64,000 nucleotides of DNA from Cladocopium goreaui (taxonomy: Eukaryota; Sar; Dinophyceae; Suessiales; Symbiodiniaceae): the NCBI GenBank assembly GCA_947184155.2, contig CAMXCT020006748.1, positions 186,001 to 250,000 on the forward strand. Reading direction: 5' to 3'. The position numbers and the translations under genes are program-made. The notes beneath the pieces are model-generated. The model was not told the origin of the DNA. It saw only the letters and a list, made by a program, of their open reading frames with translations, and did no database searches. Shown here in pieces: positions 51,786-64,000 of this stretch. The stretch's first letter is position 1, and each line of letters starts with the position of its first letter.

Positions 51786-54700
51786 GCTGGATCTCGAGTT
51801 TTCCAAAGCGTCCTTGAGAGCTCGGCGCTGTCCCATGGATCATGGATCTCATTGGAAGTTGGGAAAAAAAATCTTAGCATTGGTTCTTTTCGGTGGAAAC
51901 AAAACACGGAAAAAACAATGATAAGTTGCCATAATTTTACCGAGATGTGCTATAAAAATCTAGTCCCACTGGCATAAACAATATAAACACTTCGCAAAAG
52001 ACTTTGTTAAGCGGCCTGAATATGTTCATTTTTGTGTTCCAAGGAAAGCGCGTGTTTATCATAACCTAGGGATGGGATCACTACTTGTTTTCATTGATTG
52101 GTCTAAGCAACGAAATTCTGGCACTGCAAAGTCGCCGATTTCATTGGTTAAACCTTTATTGGGGGGATGTGTTTCCGTTCATCAATTAGAACCTCTGTGA
52201 TACGCATTGTTGAGGAAGAAAGGACAAGGGTAAATCCCAAGAATCGTTTTATTCACCCAACAAAAGTATCAAACTCATTCAAATTCAGCAGCTCCTAATC
52301 CCGCTTGTCCTCACTTACATACCCAAACCTATCATGGTTCAAATCCGTTTTTTTTTGGTTTATGCCAAGTTTATGTAGTGACCATAGTAGCCATTGTCCT
52401 TTTTTCACAGCCAACCAGGTTCGATTACTAGCTACTAGAGATTATCTCAAAAAACACCCCGCGGATTCAATTCCACAAAACCCAGCTTTCCCGCCCAACA
52501 AATACAAAAGTATATAGGAAACCTCCCCCAACAAATGCATAAAACTATGACAGTTCAATTATATACCAATGCTTGTTGATTGCTTAACAAAAACATATGG
52601 GGATGGGTCAAAACCTATAGATACTATAGTGCCATATTTTTTGGGAAGAAGATCTGTTTACCACATTTTATAGCTATTTTGATGTTCACCAGGGCTACGG
52701 GGTCTTGCTACCTCATAAGTAGCACGGGGGTTCAACGGATTTTTCCTCAGGTATTTGCAGTCCACGGCTGATCAGATGCCCAAGCTTCTGACGGGTCACG
52801 GTGCGCGCGTGGCCGAAAAACTCGAGGAAATGCTGGAGATTAAGAATGAGATTCTGGCGCTTACGCCGCAGCTTGGGAAAGCCATTGGGAAACCATGGGG
52901 GTTAAGCAGCCTTGAGTGACACGCAGGTATAATATATATATATATAACTAGATATGTTTACAAGTCAAATTATGTGAACATAAATTTACCAAAAAAAATA
53001 TAACCCACCAAAACTTGGTGAGCATGCGTGCAACTGTGTCAAAAACATGTTTGGAAATAGACAGCGAGATGCCATCATTTTCCTAGAACAGCAATCAACT
53101 GTGCCAAGTTTTGGCCCGAGGAATCGTCGATTTCTGATGCTCAATGAGCCCTTCAATCAGCTCATCCGATGGTATGGCCGAGCGAGGTTGGTCCCACAGG
53201 CCAGGTCAAAAAAAAATGGGGGATGAATCTATTGAATGGTTGGCCTATGATTGAAGAGAAGCCTAAAAACATCTAAAAACCTATTGATATCTATTGGTTC
53301 TATATTCTGAAATCAGATTTGCTTGCGTTGCGGCCTTGCGCCATACCATGGAAATATTCATTTTTTAGAGTCAAACAATATCCATATTGTTTGTTTGAGA
53401 ATTTGAGACCATTTTTAGATCATGATGGACATGACTTGGTGCATTCTTTGACCCAGTCGTCAAGGCCTTGAGGGCCTGCGAGATCATGAATGAGCTGGGC
53501 ATCCCCCGAAATGACATGACGCTGCACTTTCTTAGCACCTTGGGGAAAATTCCATAAGGCACCACAAATCATGTGGAAAAATCTAGGGGAAATCACATGA
53601 CATGAATTCAGGTTTTGGATTTGTCATAAAGCGTACAAATAAATAGAGTTTATATCTTCATTTTGGTGGATTAAGACTTCCATCATGTTTGAAAACACAC
53701 GTTTTTCCGTACCTTGTTTCTTAAATCAGGCATGGAACCTGTTGTGTTGTTGTTCAGCTTCCAGTGCGTGGTCCTTCGCAGGTGGCGAAAGCTGGGCCGA
53801 TACGGAAAAGTTGGATGAATACAACGTAGCTTTGGAAAATCAACAATAGGTAGATAATATAGAGGGTTCAATGATGTAGATGGGCCACAGCTTCCATAGC
53901 TATACAATGCTCTATATATAAAATATCTATCTGAAAATTACAAGAGGGTATCCGCCAAGACGGTGGTGATTCAATGATGACACAGAAAATAGATGGACAT
54001 ATCATCTGTAGAAGTCTCCCATACCTTGGGCTGTCCCAATTTATTGTGTCCAGGGCTATCCACTAGTTACGACTTGGGATGATGAATCGCCCAAGGATTC
54101 AGGCATCAAATCAAATGGGGCGAATCATGGCTAATCTTTGTTTTCACCACTTGGACAGGTAGACTATGGTAGACTACTGAAGTCCCATATGTTTGTTTGA
54201 AAAAGTGGTACCCAAAAATCAAAAATCCATTGCTTAATCACGCCACTACATTGTCAGACACAGCCAACTTGAAAATTCTTGGTCGGTTTCCACTAAAATC
54301 GCATCACTTTGTATCCCACAAGTGCTGGTTTATACCATGGCATTTTCCCTTATCAAAGGCAAAATGGATGACTTGGGGCTCGTCATCCCGATGCCCGTTG
54401 CCCAGGTAGAGGTTGCGCGCAGCAGTTCACGTGTCTCAAAAAGGCCCAGAGGTACACACAAGCGCCTAAGGACCATGGGATCCCCATGGGATCCCCATGG
54501 GATCTCATGGGACCGGGGGATACCCGGTATGATTTCCAGAGGGTAAACGGAAAGGGATCTAAGTTGCAGGAGAAGAGCTGAGAAATTCATAGAAATTCCC
54601 AGAATTTGTGGGTTCATGAACGGCTTGGGGTAGATATGGATAGATTATTTGAGAATTTATTTTAGATCAATGTGCATGGCATGGGTTGCAACACGGTGTC

Positions 54701-56540
54701 GCCGAAACTACGATATGCAATCTCATGATCAAGACGTTGGGCTAGAGTTTAAGAATTTTAACTTTCACATGATGTTCCAGAAAAATACCACCAAGGGTGA
54801 TTTTTAATTAGTGGATCGCTATATGGCTCTATGTTTCGCATCATAGACTCATCTATATTCAACCATCGAATTGAGCAGCGTTGTTCCTTTTGCGTTACAT
54901 GTTGATGATCCGAATTCTAACTCAAGCATTGCTGCCTGGCAAGTAAATTATCCTATGAAGTCCCAATTCGTTTGCAATACAAATGTATCATACAAACGAT
55001 CGGTTTGTTTGAGGTGATTGTTTTTTCCAATGAAACATCGACGGGAATCTACAGGGGATGTGTGTTATTTCTACAGGGGTCCATATAAATATATATATTT
55101 ATATTTATAATCATGTATATAACTATATATATATATATTTAATCATCTATACATATAATCATATTTAAATATACATTTAATCATATATATATAATATCAT
55201 ATATATAATCATACATGTATACATATATAATCATGTATTTATATAATCATATATATGAGCAAAACCAAGATGCTCCACTTATCCAGGACTTGCCGGGCTA
55301 CCGCCCAGAAGTGGTCTTTATTGGCCGCGTCAACAGCGGCAAGTCCTCCATGATCAATGCGCCACGGCGGCCATGGGCGCCTCCGGAAACGTTTTGGTAA
55401 ACGGCTAAAGCTTGGTGTAGTGCTTTGCTAGTACTGACCTTTTAAGGGGAATCACGATATGACATATGTTTTTTTTAAGAAAAACATAGAAAAAAACTAT
55501 ATCAAACAAAAACTATATCGTTGGTATCGTTGTGGATTCAAGAGCTTTTGGACACGTTGCATTTGTTGACTACAAATGAAGACAGAAAATACGTATGTTA
55601 TATATATATATATAAATACATATTATTCCTTGCTACTTGCTACCGGGATTGCCGGTTTGTTTTGGGTACCCGTTCGTATTTTCTGTGGCGTTGGTTCGGG
55701 ATGGCAACCGGTAATTTGCAGAATGCTAAAGGGAACACTGTGAGGATCTGTGAGTCTGAATCAAAAGTCCGGTGCATCACGAGTAACATTTTGCAATGGA
55801 TCATCTGGTAGATTCATGTTTGGCATGTTTATTGATGCATTTGCAAATGTGCAACAGCATTTGCTTGATAGATTCTGCGCATCTGACAGAGGGCTCACTG
55901 AAATGATGGTCATTATTGGGAAAGCAATTATTGCGTGAACACAAGAAACATGCTTTCATCAGGTTTTGGACCTATTGTGATTGATCAGACAAATCTGCAG
56001 AGTGTTTTGCTGGCCTTAACCTGAATTTCATCAATGCATGTTTAAGGATTCGATTCAGGGGCTTTGATCAATGATCATTGGGACCTTGGGATACCTCCAG
56101 ACATCTCATATTCCTAAACATGATATTATCAAGTTTCCGGTGCCATGAATCCTTTGTAAGAAAAACTTCAAACCTTTTCATACGCAAAAAAAGAATTGCC
56201 ACAGATGGCCACATATGTTCAGTGTGATTCCGGCTTAGCACCTATAGCCCCTAATTTTATTGATACGTTTTCCCGGTGAAGCCGACCCCCCCCCCGCTGA
56301 AGCGCGTTGAAGCCACGGCTTCCCATGGCCCAGGCGCTCTTCAGCTCCCTGACAAAGTTTGCCCCGGCCTCCAAGACCAGAGCCTTCACCCGAAAACTCA
56401 TGTTCTACGAGGTGAACAAAGAACGCGCAGGCCACTGGCTGGGAGCATTAACTGGGAGTTTGGGTGGTGGGACTTTGGGTTGTGGCCTTTTTTGGTTGTT
56501 ATTTATATATATATATATTATATATATATATTATATATAT

Positions 56541-56571
<31 letters not shown>

Positions 56572-59500
56572 CTGTGTGTGTTATTATTGATGTTGATAAT
56601 GTTGATAGTTCTGATTTACGTTTCTGCGACTATGTCTATGGCTGTCAAGACAGAGTAGGTTTTCTGCCACTATTATGACCAGGTTTTGCTGGGAAAGGTG
56701 ATGGCAAGTAGGGCAGTCCAGTTCAAGGATAGAGGAACCAGGGTCATCAACTGCGTGGCCTCATGTAGTATCATATCAACCATTTATATACGCAGTCTCA
56801 ACCACTTTCCGTACTTTCCGTATATCATGAGCCACTTTAAACCAATTGGAACGGTGATGTTCCACTAGGTTTTGTTTTGGCGTCGCTTATATACACCATA
56901 GCAAACTATAGTAGAATCATAAACCAGCATTTGAACCAACTTTGCTAAGTAATGGAGCACCACTTGCAATTTATTGTGGGTTTGTCTAAAAACAGAGTGC
57001 CCCTGGTTAGCCTCTAAAGTGCCACATTAAATTATATGGTTGCATAGCCCACCCTGAGACGTACAGCCAACTTTCGGAGCTGCAGGATTGCCCCACTTCA
57101 TGATGGTGGACACGCCCGGCCTTGGCTGTGCTGACATTGAGCGAGCTGCAAAGATCACGAGGGACTGGCCGGAGTTGATCTATGAGCCTGGCTTCGAAGG
57201 GGGTGTTGGGAGGCTTGGGGTCATGGGTGACCGGGTAAATAGGGATACTAAGTAAAAGATGAATATTGATCATCAATACTACAATCACTACAAATGGGTA
57301 TATATAATCAGATGATTGCTTACATAAGGGGATATTTTTGGGGATATTGGCTGACCAGCCCAGTTAGCTAATTCGCTCCCCGACAACTCTAGGACTGGCC
57401 GATCAGGAGGGTTGGCCATGAAATATGGCTCTCAAAACTTCTGTATCAAAAGAAGCCTCCAACTGTTGAGGTCCCTGAGTGTTCCTTTAAATCCCCATAT
57501 CCCATGTATCAATTGAGGAGAGAACTGAAGGAAAGACAAACACAGGGGTTTAACTTGCTGATTCCACTTTTGCATAGTTTAGCTGGACACTTTCGACTCT
57601 TTCGTGCAAAGTTATGCCATGTGGAATCAGTCAGACCAAGGACTACTTGCGAAATCGAGAGGCGTTAAAGTACCTGGGTGGCGATTCATTGTTGCTGATG
57701 GAGTTCCGCATTCAGGGGCTGACAGAAAAAATGTGATCAAGTCATATGGACATTTGTTCAACGGACCCCCTCCACTTGCTACCTTTCTACCGCTTGATGC
57801 TTTTTCATTTATTGCTGGCAAGTGGGCAATAAATGATAATAACATCTAATGGACGTGGTTGTAGCCTAAGTCATGCAACCCAGCGGGCTGCCGGATAATG
57901 ACATTTATATACAGTATTTTATGATATCCCAAATACAACTGGGGAACAACCATGGTCACTCCGTACCGTTATATACCCGCATGACCGGTGCACATTCGAG
58001 GCACGTCTTCCACCTGGTGGACGCTCGAAATCACAAACTGCTCCCGGGCGATAAGCAGCTGCTGCATCTGTTGGCCAAAGCCCAGCGACGATCCGTGCGC
58101 TATACAATCGTCACTGGATGGTGCACTATTGATATTGATGTTGACCGAGCCAGCAATTTCAATGATGTTCGGAAAAAAATGTGGTCTGATAAAGTCTTAT
58201 ATATAAACATAGTGTATGCATATACGCGCTGCATATGTTGATTGGATTTGCGCCAGTCATATTCTGAACGTCGAGTCCGTTAATTCTATTTTGTTTTGTC
58301 ATCACTTGTTTGTTTGTATGTAGAAATGGTTGTTCATTTTTGTGGATACCATTGTCTACACGTTTCGACCGGCAACTAGCAATGATGAACCCCGGCTGGC
58401 AATTTTACAATATGTGTTATCCCAACCCTTTCAGTGATATATTGCACGACTTTCTGGCTCACCCAACTAGGTCATTACCAAGATCGATGTTTGCAAAAGA
58501 GCCGTTGCCAACAGCACAGCCAAGCGAATCAAGGAGGAACTGGCACCATACTGTCACTTGGATGGGGCCCTTTATGGAGAGGGATGAAGCCATTCCCACT
58601 GGCTGGTTTGGTGCCCTTCAGTGACATGTTTGCTGGTTCTTAAACACCATTCACACTAACACATTACCAGAACTTTTGATATATCATGCTAAAGATATAC
58701 ACACCCTAAACAGAGGTGTCATGTTCGCCAGGGTAACGCGTTGCAGCACCTAGGTGATGTGGACATCATGTTCGCCAGCGCACGCAGTCTGCGTGGTGTG
58801 GATCACCTTTGGTCCAAGATCTGGCAGTCGGTGACGGAAACACCGCGAGGACGGCGGCACAAGGACTGCCGGGGCACCTGCCGGGGGCACCCGCAGGGCC
58901 GTTGTTTCCATGTTTGGCACCGGAATCAACTGGAGGTAAGGGCACCACACACATGGATGATCTATGATGATCATCATACATGATATATATATATATACAT
59001 ATTTATTTAATTATATATATATACATATTTATATCATTATCTATATATATATAATTATTGTATATTATTGTTATAATTATATATATATGTATATGATGAT
59101 CTATGATGATCTGGGATTCGAACTGTCCATTTAGAGTCTCAAAGTCCAGACGCGACTCGTGGATCGCTGAAGGACATTGCTCGAAAAGAACTGGAGAGAC
59201 TGAGAACCATGGGACCAGAGGCACGCAGGTACGGTTGGCTATATGAATTCCGGTTTCTCCCTCACAACCAGAGGGGTTTTGCCCAGATCATGTGCCTAGC
59301 ATGTGCAAACTGCAAGCGGTTCGTTTTCATGGGTAATTATGTGTGTTATGCATTACTGTTGCGATTGTGAATATCAGATAATAGAAGTGGTTTGCCAACG
59401 TTTGGTATTCAGCATGCTTGGGTGCCCAATTTGGGCTGGTATCTGTGAGTGCTAGCTGCAGCTTCAATGTTCTCTCGCAGGTTTGTCCCCATTATTGCCA

Positions 59501-61292
59501 TTCTTTCTTCAATCACATCCCCAAAATTGCCTGTTAGCTGCTGTACGACTTCCCACTTCACATCTTGAACAAGACTTCAAGGATCAAGGAAAAACCTGCG
59601 GGATTCTACAGGAAACCAATGGGGAACCAATGGTTAAGATTATAGATTTTCCTTGAAACTTTGGTAAAAAATGACGGGTTCCTGCAGGTTTTTTCCCACT
59701 CCAGGCGACCAAGGGTCCTCAGCTCTCAGATCTCTTGGAGATCCCCGACTACCGACCTTTGGCAGCGATGGCAAAAGATGTTGCCAGGGGAAGCAAACAC
59801 GCTTGATGTTCAACACATTTAACCAACCTCCCACTAAAATAGTGGGAATGTACTTGTCTATTTGTTTTTGGATGTTAAATTTAATATTATAGCTCTTCTT
59901 ACAAACATTACATACCCATTTGTTCTTGATTTAATCAGAGTCCCTATTTTGCTGGCAAAAAAAAACGCATGTCCAATCTTGCATAAGCGTCAACTCATAT
60001 GACCCTTGGCCGTGCAACCCATGGTTTCCGATTTATGGGATAAGCCCAGCCATGAATTATTGAGATAAGCCCCAGCTATTTCTTTTTAAATAGATGAGTT
60101 TGTCCTTCAAACATGTGCCAGCTATCATCCAATTGAATGTCAATCCTGGGAAAATGCTGCACCGATGTCCCAAATGGGGTGCACATCCCAGGTAATGCTC
60201 CTCGGGAAGCCGTGAGCTTCGACGGTGAGGAGTGGGCAGAGGATACGGATTACGACCCCGGAGAGACGGCCGATGGAGAGAAGTACTTTGATGACAAGTG
60301 GGGAGAAGATCTGAATGAGGAGAGTGACTTCGCTGGTGATAGTTCAAAAAGGATCGGAACGGATCGTGAGATCGGAAAGGATTGGAAAATATTGGAAAGG
60401 TGGTTTTGGGTTTCTGAATTTTGATGGTGATATAATAGTATATGTGTATATATATATATATATTATATATATATGTGTGTGTGTGTGCGTGTATAATGCG
60501 TATTCAAATCTATGTATATATAGATATAGCCCCCATAGATGTTTATAGCTCAGAGCCCAGCTACAAAATCAGGACTATGGCCCCTTGACTGAGGCGAAGG
60601 TGAGAGCAGTGTCGCAGATTTTCAAGCCATGGAGGACGAAGACTTCAGTGACGAGGATGACACCAACGGCGAATGGTGGTTGAAGTATCAACAGTGGGCG
60701 GTTAAGACACCTGAAACTGGAGGTTTTAACGTATAAACAGTATAAACATGAAAAAACATGGAAAAAGAAAAACCATTGTCCCAGGTGTAAGCTTGAAAGT
60801 TTGGTTGGATGAGTCAACTGAATTCAAATGAGCAATGCCTGTTTCATCTTTGGAATTCCATTGTGCTGGCTGGTGTCAGGGTTTCGCATAGTGGCATGGA
60901 TTATAGAGTTATAGAGTTATAGATATAATTTCTTTGAAAGTATAGGTAGTATACCCGTTACATCACATCCCATTACAATGATTAAGCAACCCAATGATAT
61001 TTTGGGCGACCCAGAAATCATCCGGTGGGTTTATCGGCACCACTCCTTAACATCCCTTAATTACATAGTGAAGTCAAAATTCCGAACCAAAATAGGGATG
61101 GATTATGATGGATTTATGCAACACATGATTTAAACATGACCAGCCATTTGTGGGTCGCTTGGTTGCGCAAGTGGGCAGATCGATGCCGCATTCGAGGAGC
61201 TTGAAAGGCGTTGGGAGTCCTTCGACGAGGAATGGGAAGAGTCGGAGACCGTGAGCAAAGCTCCAGCTTCGCAGAGGGATTTTGGCGCTTGA
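51786..61292 (+). CDS. engB: EngB/YsxC-family ribosome-assembly GTPase with acidic tail
   Basis: EngB (YihA/YsxC) is a TRAFAC GTPase for large-subunit ribosome assembly in bacteria and organelles. Exons: 51786-51829 (tentative), 52751-52856, 53465-53534, 54406-54461, 55287-55358, 56334-56430, 57086-57183, 57641-57669, 58001-58109, 58471-58552, 58754-58935, 59173-59220, 59705-59789, 60192-60335, 60600-60697 and about 61179-61292 (TGA). The G domain is complete: G1 GRVNSGKSS, the switch region with KTRAFTRKLMFYEVN, G3 VDTPG, YLRNREAL then VFHLVDARN, G4 ITKIDV, G5 FASARSLRGVDHLW. Unusual are a helical N-terminal region (VAEKLEEMLEIKNEILALRA) and a roughly 150-residue Asp/Glu-rich C-terminal extension (DGEEWAEDTDYDPGE; AFEELERRWESFDEEWEE). 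The 3' end of exon 58754 and the last acceptor, which lacks the usual G, are uncertain. The 5' start is not found; an organelle location is inferred from the family only. Confidence 0.85.
55080..55255. repeat. (TA)n / TAATCATATA simple repeat
   Basis: AT-only simple sequence immediately upstream of the GTPase G1 exon at 55287. Similar short tracts occur at 56505-56570 and 58980-59095. Confidence 0.9.
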
Positions 61293-62150
61293 ACGGCTCA
61301 AAAAAATGCCGTTGTTCGGGCTTCACCCGCGCACAAACTATTTGTTCAGGACATTGGAAATGTTCATCATGTTCATGATGTAAATCATCTATGACTGGTG
61401 GATTTCATGGATTTTCCATGGTCAGTTGGAGGATCGGCAGTTTCAAAAGTTACACCAGGGCTAGGGGGTCCAAAGGCCTGTCACCATCACCCCCAGAATT
61501 TCACACAGCTATGTTGCCTCAAGACTGCCCTGGATGTTGTTTGGGGTTCCTATGCCATGCCATATGTTTATAGGGTATCTGTATGTATTTGTTTACCCGG
61601 AGGACGCTCCCAATCAGATCCTCGATCCCCTCAAAGCGCCAGTACCTGCTGGACCCTAAAGGTGATGTTGAGAGCCTCTTACCCGAGAGACATATCTTCC
61701 ATCATCTTGCTATATTATATACTGTATATATATATATAGATATATGGGTGTATACTCTCTATATATATATACACATAATCACGGCTACTTTTCAAGGGGC
61801 ACCATACCAAAAATGTAAGATACATTTTTGGGGACCTCCCCTTTAAATGTAAAATTGGTCGCTGAACGTCCCCCAGGTGTCGTTTTTGTGGGGAGAGTTG
61901 TCAAAATACCTTCAAAATGTAAGCTTACATTTTCAAGCCCCCCTCAAAAACACCTTGAAAAAATGTAGCTTACATTTTGGGTACGTCCCCCGCTTAAAAG
62001 GGTCGTGATTATATATATATATATATACATATTTTTCTCTGTATCTGTCATTTGCTGGGTATTCAAGCTTAAAGACGATGAGGGTCAACATTGATCAGGA
62101 TCATTGCGACCTCATGGCTGAGCAGTCCCCTTTGGGACCGCTCCCCGGAG
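61293..62150. other. Distal part of GH2 intron, no gene recognised
   Basis: After the EngB-gene stop and before the hydrolase exon at 62151. It contains (TA)n at 61718-61770 and 62007-62030. A segment at 61797-62000 has several alternating-strand copies of TGTAA(G)CTTACATTTT. One GC-richer stretch at 61595-61680 could encode RQYLLDPKGDVESLLPER but has no good splice boundaries. Confidence 0.5.
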
Positions 62151-63810
62151 GCCGTTCAGATGACCCTAGCCCTGCCACGGAGAACGCATACCGCAGCTAC
62201 TGGGCGGCCTCCAGTCATGGGAAGATCTTGACACGCCCCAGAGGGCTTCCTCGACCCCTTACCCTTTGCTAATTGGATATAGCTATGGAAAGTACCCATT
62301 ATTGGTTAATCAATGAACCAAATGGGTCATGTTCCACAGCAATGTTAACTTGCCGGATGAAATCTGGGATTTCATGGGAATTCAGAGGTTCGGGTGGGTA
62401 GCGGAGGGAAATTCCAAGAGTCCAGAAACAAAACACCAGTAGTTACTGGCATGGAACACAAAAAACTAATAAATCTAATAACGAGCCTGCACTTTCGGAG
62501 GATTTATGATCATTTAATATCATTTATGCAGCAATTCATTTCTGGTGTCAGGGATTGTGCGTCAATTATGTCCTTGAGTAAATGGCATAGATATGGAAAA
62601 CCCATGAAAACCCCAGTTTGTAGATTTGTTTCCCATGGAAACCCGTAGATTTCAATAGAAGGCCTCTCGGTCGAGGTATGGCGAATCGGCTTCGTGAGAG
62701 GTCGAAAGGTAGCAGGCTCATCAGTTGGGGCTCCTCCGCCACCGTTAGCGACAGGCGGGAATGCCCGCATCGGATGTGAAGATATGTTGATGTTACATGG
62801 CTAATGGTCTCAAACTGCTTCGAAATAGAAAAATGTCTTGTTTCTAACTATTCTAAATTGTGTCCATCATTTTGCTGGTGTCAAACTGCTTCCGATTGCC
62901 TCTCTTCTTTGTAACTTTGTTCAGAGTTTCACTTGCAGAGACCTGTCGACGTGTTAGCCTGGCGGGTCCTCAGTGACTTTATTGTCTTTACATAGCGCAA
63001 GAATGCGCAAAATTTTCAGGAAGCGTGTCTTTTCCATGCCCAAAGTTACAAAGACTGCAGATGGTTGCAAGGGAAATGTTTTAGGGCTGAGGCCCAATGG
63101 AGTATCAAGCACCAAGGCCAATGAATTCAACATGATTCAAACATATTTTCATCAGCCAATGCAGTGACATTTGATCACATCTCACTGTAGAATCCCACCA
63201 AAGACATCTCAGGAACAGGTCCCAGGTGCACATCCCGAGAGTTTTTTCACTTCGGCGCAGGTATTTGCACTATGCTGACGTGTGCTCCTTTCATCACTAC
63301 CCTGCATGGTATCCCACTAGCTCACCTGGGAACATGGAGGAGGTGAAGCAAATTCCCTTGATTTGGGAGGCCCAAACGACCGGAAATGGTGGTGATGTCA
63401 TGCACCGAAGTCAAGAGATTATGTGTTCAATCAGAAAACAATCTGATGCGGTTTTGCGGCCAGTTTGGGCGTCGTTTTGAAGTCAATGTTTGGATGTGGT
63501 TTTGCGGCCAGTCTTTTGCGAAGATCATGGGGATTCACTTTGTGAGGATTTAGATCCGCAATATTCCGAAATAGCGGAGATGTTATTTGATCAGTAGGAG
63601 GTTTTTAGGAGCCAGAAATGTGCACATTTGGAAATCAGAATTGGATGGAGTTTCATCAGTTTGGGACTAATTTAAGGTAAACCCAATCATAAACCGATTG
63701 ATTGAACCCATTCCCGGTGACGGGAATTGTATTCCCAGTAGGATCCCCCCGAGGCCTACGGCCGATATGTGGAGGAAGCCTTTCCCGAGAAGCCGTTGCT
63801 GATCACCGAG
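62151..63810 (+). CDS. Glycoside hydrolase family 2, 3' exon block (continues past the window)
   Basis: Exons: 62151-62195 (RSDDPSPATENAYR), 62676-62754 (MANRLRERSKGSRLISWGSS, then ATVSD), 63261-63369 (YLHYADVCSFHHYPAWYPTS ... IPLIWE) and 63754-63810 (AYGRYVEEAFPEKPLLITE). This is the GH2 barrel sequence expected after FFNEG: a short loop, a helix with LISWGSS, the DVCSFHHYPAWY strand and the strand ending ITE, whose Glu is the predicted nucleophile. Donors are GC throughout (GCTACTGGG, GCGGGAAT, GCCCAAAC, GCAAGACC); acceptors are AG-G. Phases agree between exons and with the upstream block ending at 39525. No earlier GH2 exon lies between the EngB-gene stop and 62151, so this is not a separate complete gene. 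C-terminal exons lie beyond the window. Confidence 0.85.
62262..62356. mobile_element. MITE-like element, TACC(T/C)TYTGGTAA family, copy 3 (diverged)
   Basis: The left end ACCCTTTGCTAATTGGATAT followed by AGCTATGGAAAG is mirrored by the right end ATGTTCCACAGCAATGTTAA followed by CTTGCC. It is more diverged than copies 1 and 2 and sits between hydrolase exons 62151-62195 and 62676-62754. Confidence 0.45.
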
Positions 63811-64000
63811 GCAAGACCCCTGCAGCACAGCCTATGGGGGGTGGACCATATGATTAAATGATACTAAATGTAAATATAGCAAATTTGGGGGAACATCTTT
63901 AGGCTTATGGGAAACTACATGGGAATGTGATATGTGTATATATTGTCCTATTGCCTAGGGGTATGTGACATAGTGTGACATAGTGTGACCATATTGGGAT
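63811..64000. other. Start of next GH2 intron
   Basis: Begins with the proposed GC donor GCAAGACC. AT-rich; no further exon is recognisable before the window ends. Confidence 0.5.

Larger units (their letters stand above)
39526..62150 (+). other. 22.6-kb GH2 intron containing other genes
   Basis: The hydrolase exon ending at 39525 stops after GAA plus G (phase 1) in FFNEG. The next exon with the expected GH2 sequence begins at 62151 with GC (phase 1), completing Gly and continuing RSDDPSPATENAYR. The donor is GTTGCAAG and the acceptor CCCCGGAG before G. Between them lie the gene at 39847-49616, the RCC1 gene at 47061-48797 and the EngB gene at about 51786-61292, all on the same strand, plus large repeat blocks. 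An assembly join error or an incomplete duplication is the alternative. Confidence 0.7.

Noticed and set aside
59100..59160. Reverse-strand TTCGAATCCC resembling a tRNA 3' part
   Set aside because: No consistent anticodon stem or D arm could be folded by eye.
61595..61680. Possible exon RQYLLDPKGDVESLLPER
   Set aside because: No AG-G acceptor in the right place and no link in phase to a neighbouring gene; it could be an orphan or chance frame.

Overview
This window looks like nuclear DNA of a dinoflagellate, most likely in the Suessiales/Symbiodiniaceae range; the genus cannot be read from it. Coding is cut into short GC-rich exons, some under 30 nt, floating in AT-rich introns full of (TA)n and other simple repeats. 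Introns start with GT, GC or GA and almost always end AG followed by an exonic G. All recognisable genes lie on the + strand. Most long open frames here are low-complexity repeats or run across introns, so the genes below were rebuilt exon by exon from family resemblance, reading frame and intron phase.

Layout. (1) 563-14092: beta-tubulin, 16 exons including a 15-nt microexon, 5' end outside the window. (2) about 14.3-17.07 kb: last exons of a short coiled-coil protein. (3) 17.13-19.62 kb: a 116-bp satellite array with a corrupted stretch. (4) 20823 to at least 63810: a glycoside hydrolase family 2 (beta-glucuronidase/beta-galactosidase-like) gene. Its exons run in order from 20.8 to 39.5 kb, up to the acid/base NE motif, and resume in the matching phase at 62.15 kb, reaching the nucleophile motif ITE at 63.8 kb.

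The 22.6-kb gap in the hydrolase gene (39526-62150) holds other same-strand genes: an unidentified multi-exon gene with a possible organelle-targeting N-terminus (39.8-49.6 kb) and a partial dinoflagellate spliced-leader match just upstream; an intronless ubiquitin-like plus RCC1-repeat gene (47061-48797) inside one of that gene's introns; and an EngB/YsxC-type ribosome-assembly GTPase with an acidic C-terminal tail (about 51.8-61.3 kb). If the assembly is right, this is a gene inside a gene inside a gene.

The intron ends carry a shared signature. CTTGG or CTGG often begins at intron base +5, many introns end CCAAG or CCAG, and several repeat the first four intron bases as the first four bases of the next exon. 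This is what transposon-derived introns (introners) with short inverted termini and a 4-bp target duplication would look like, and it would explain why GC and GA donors are common here.
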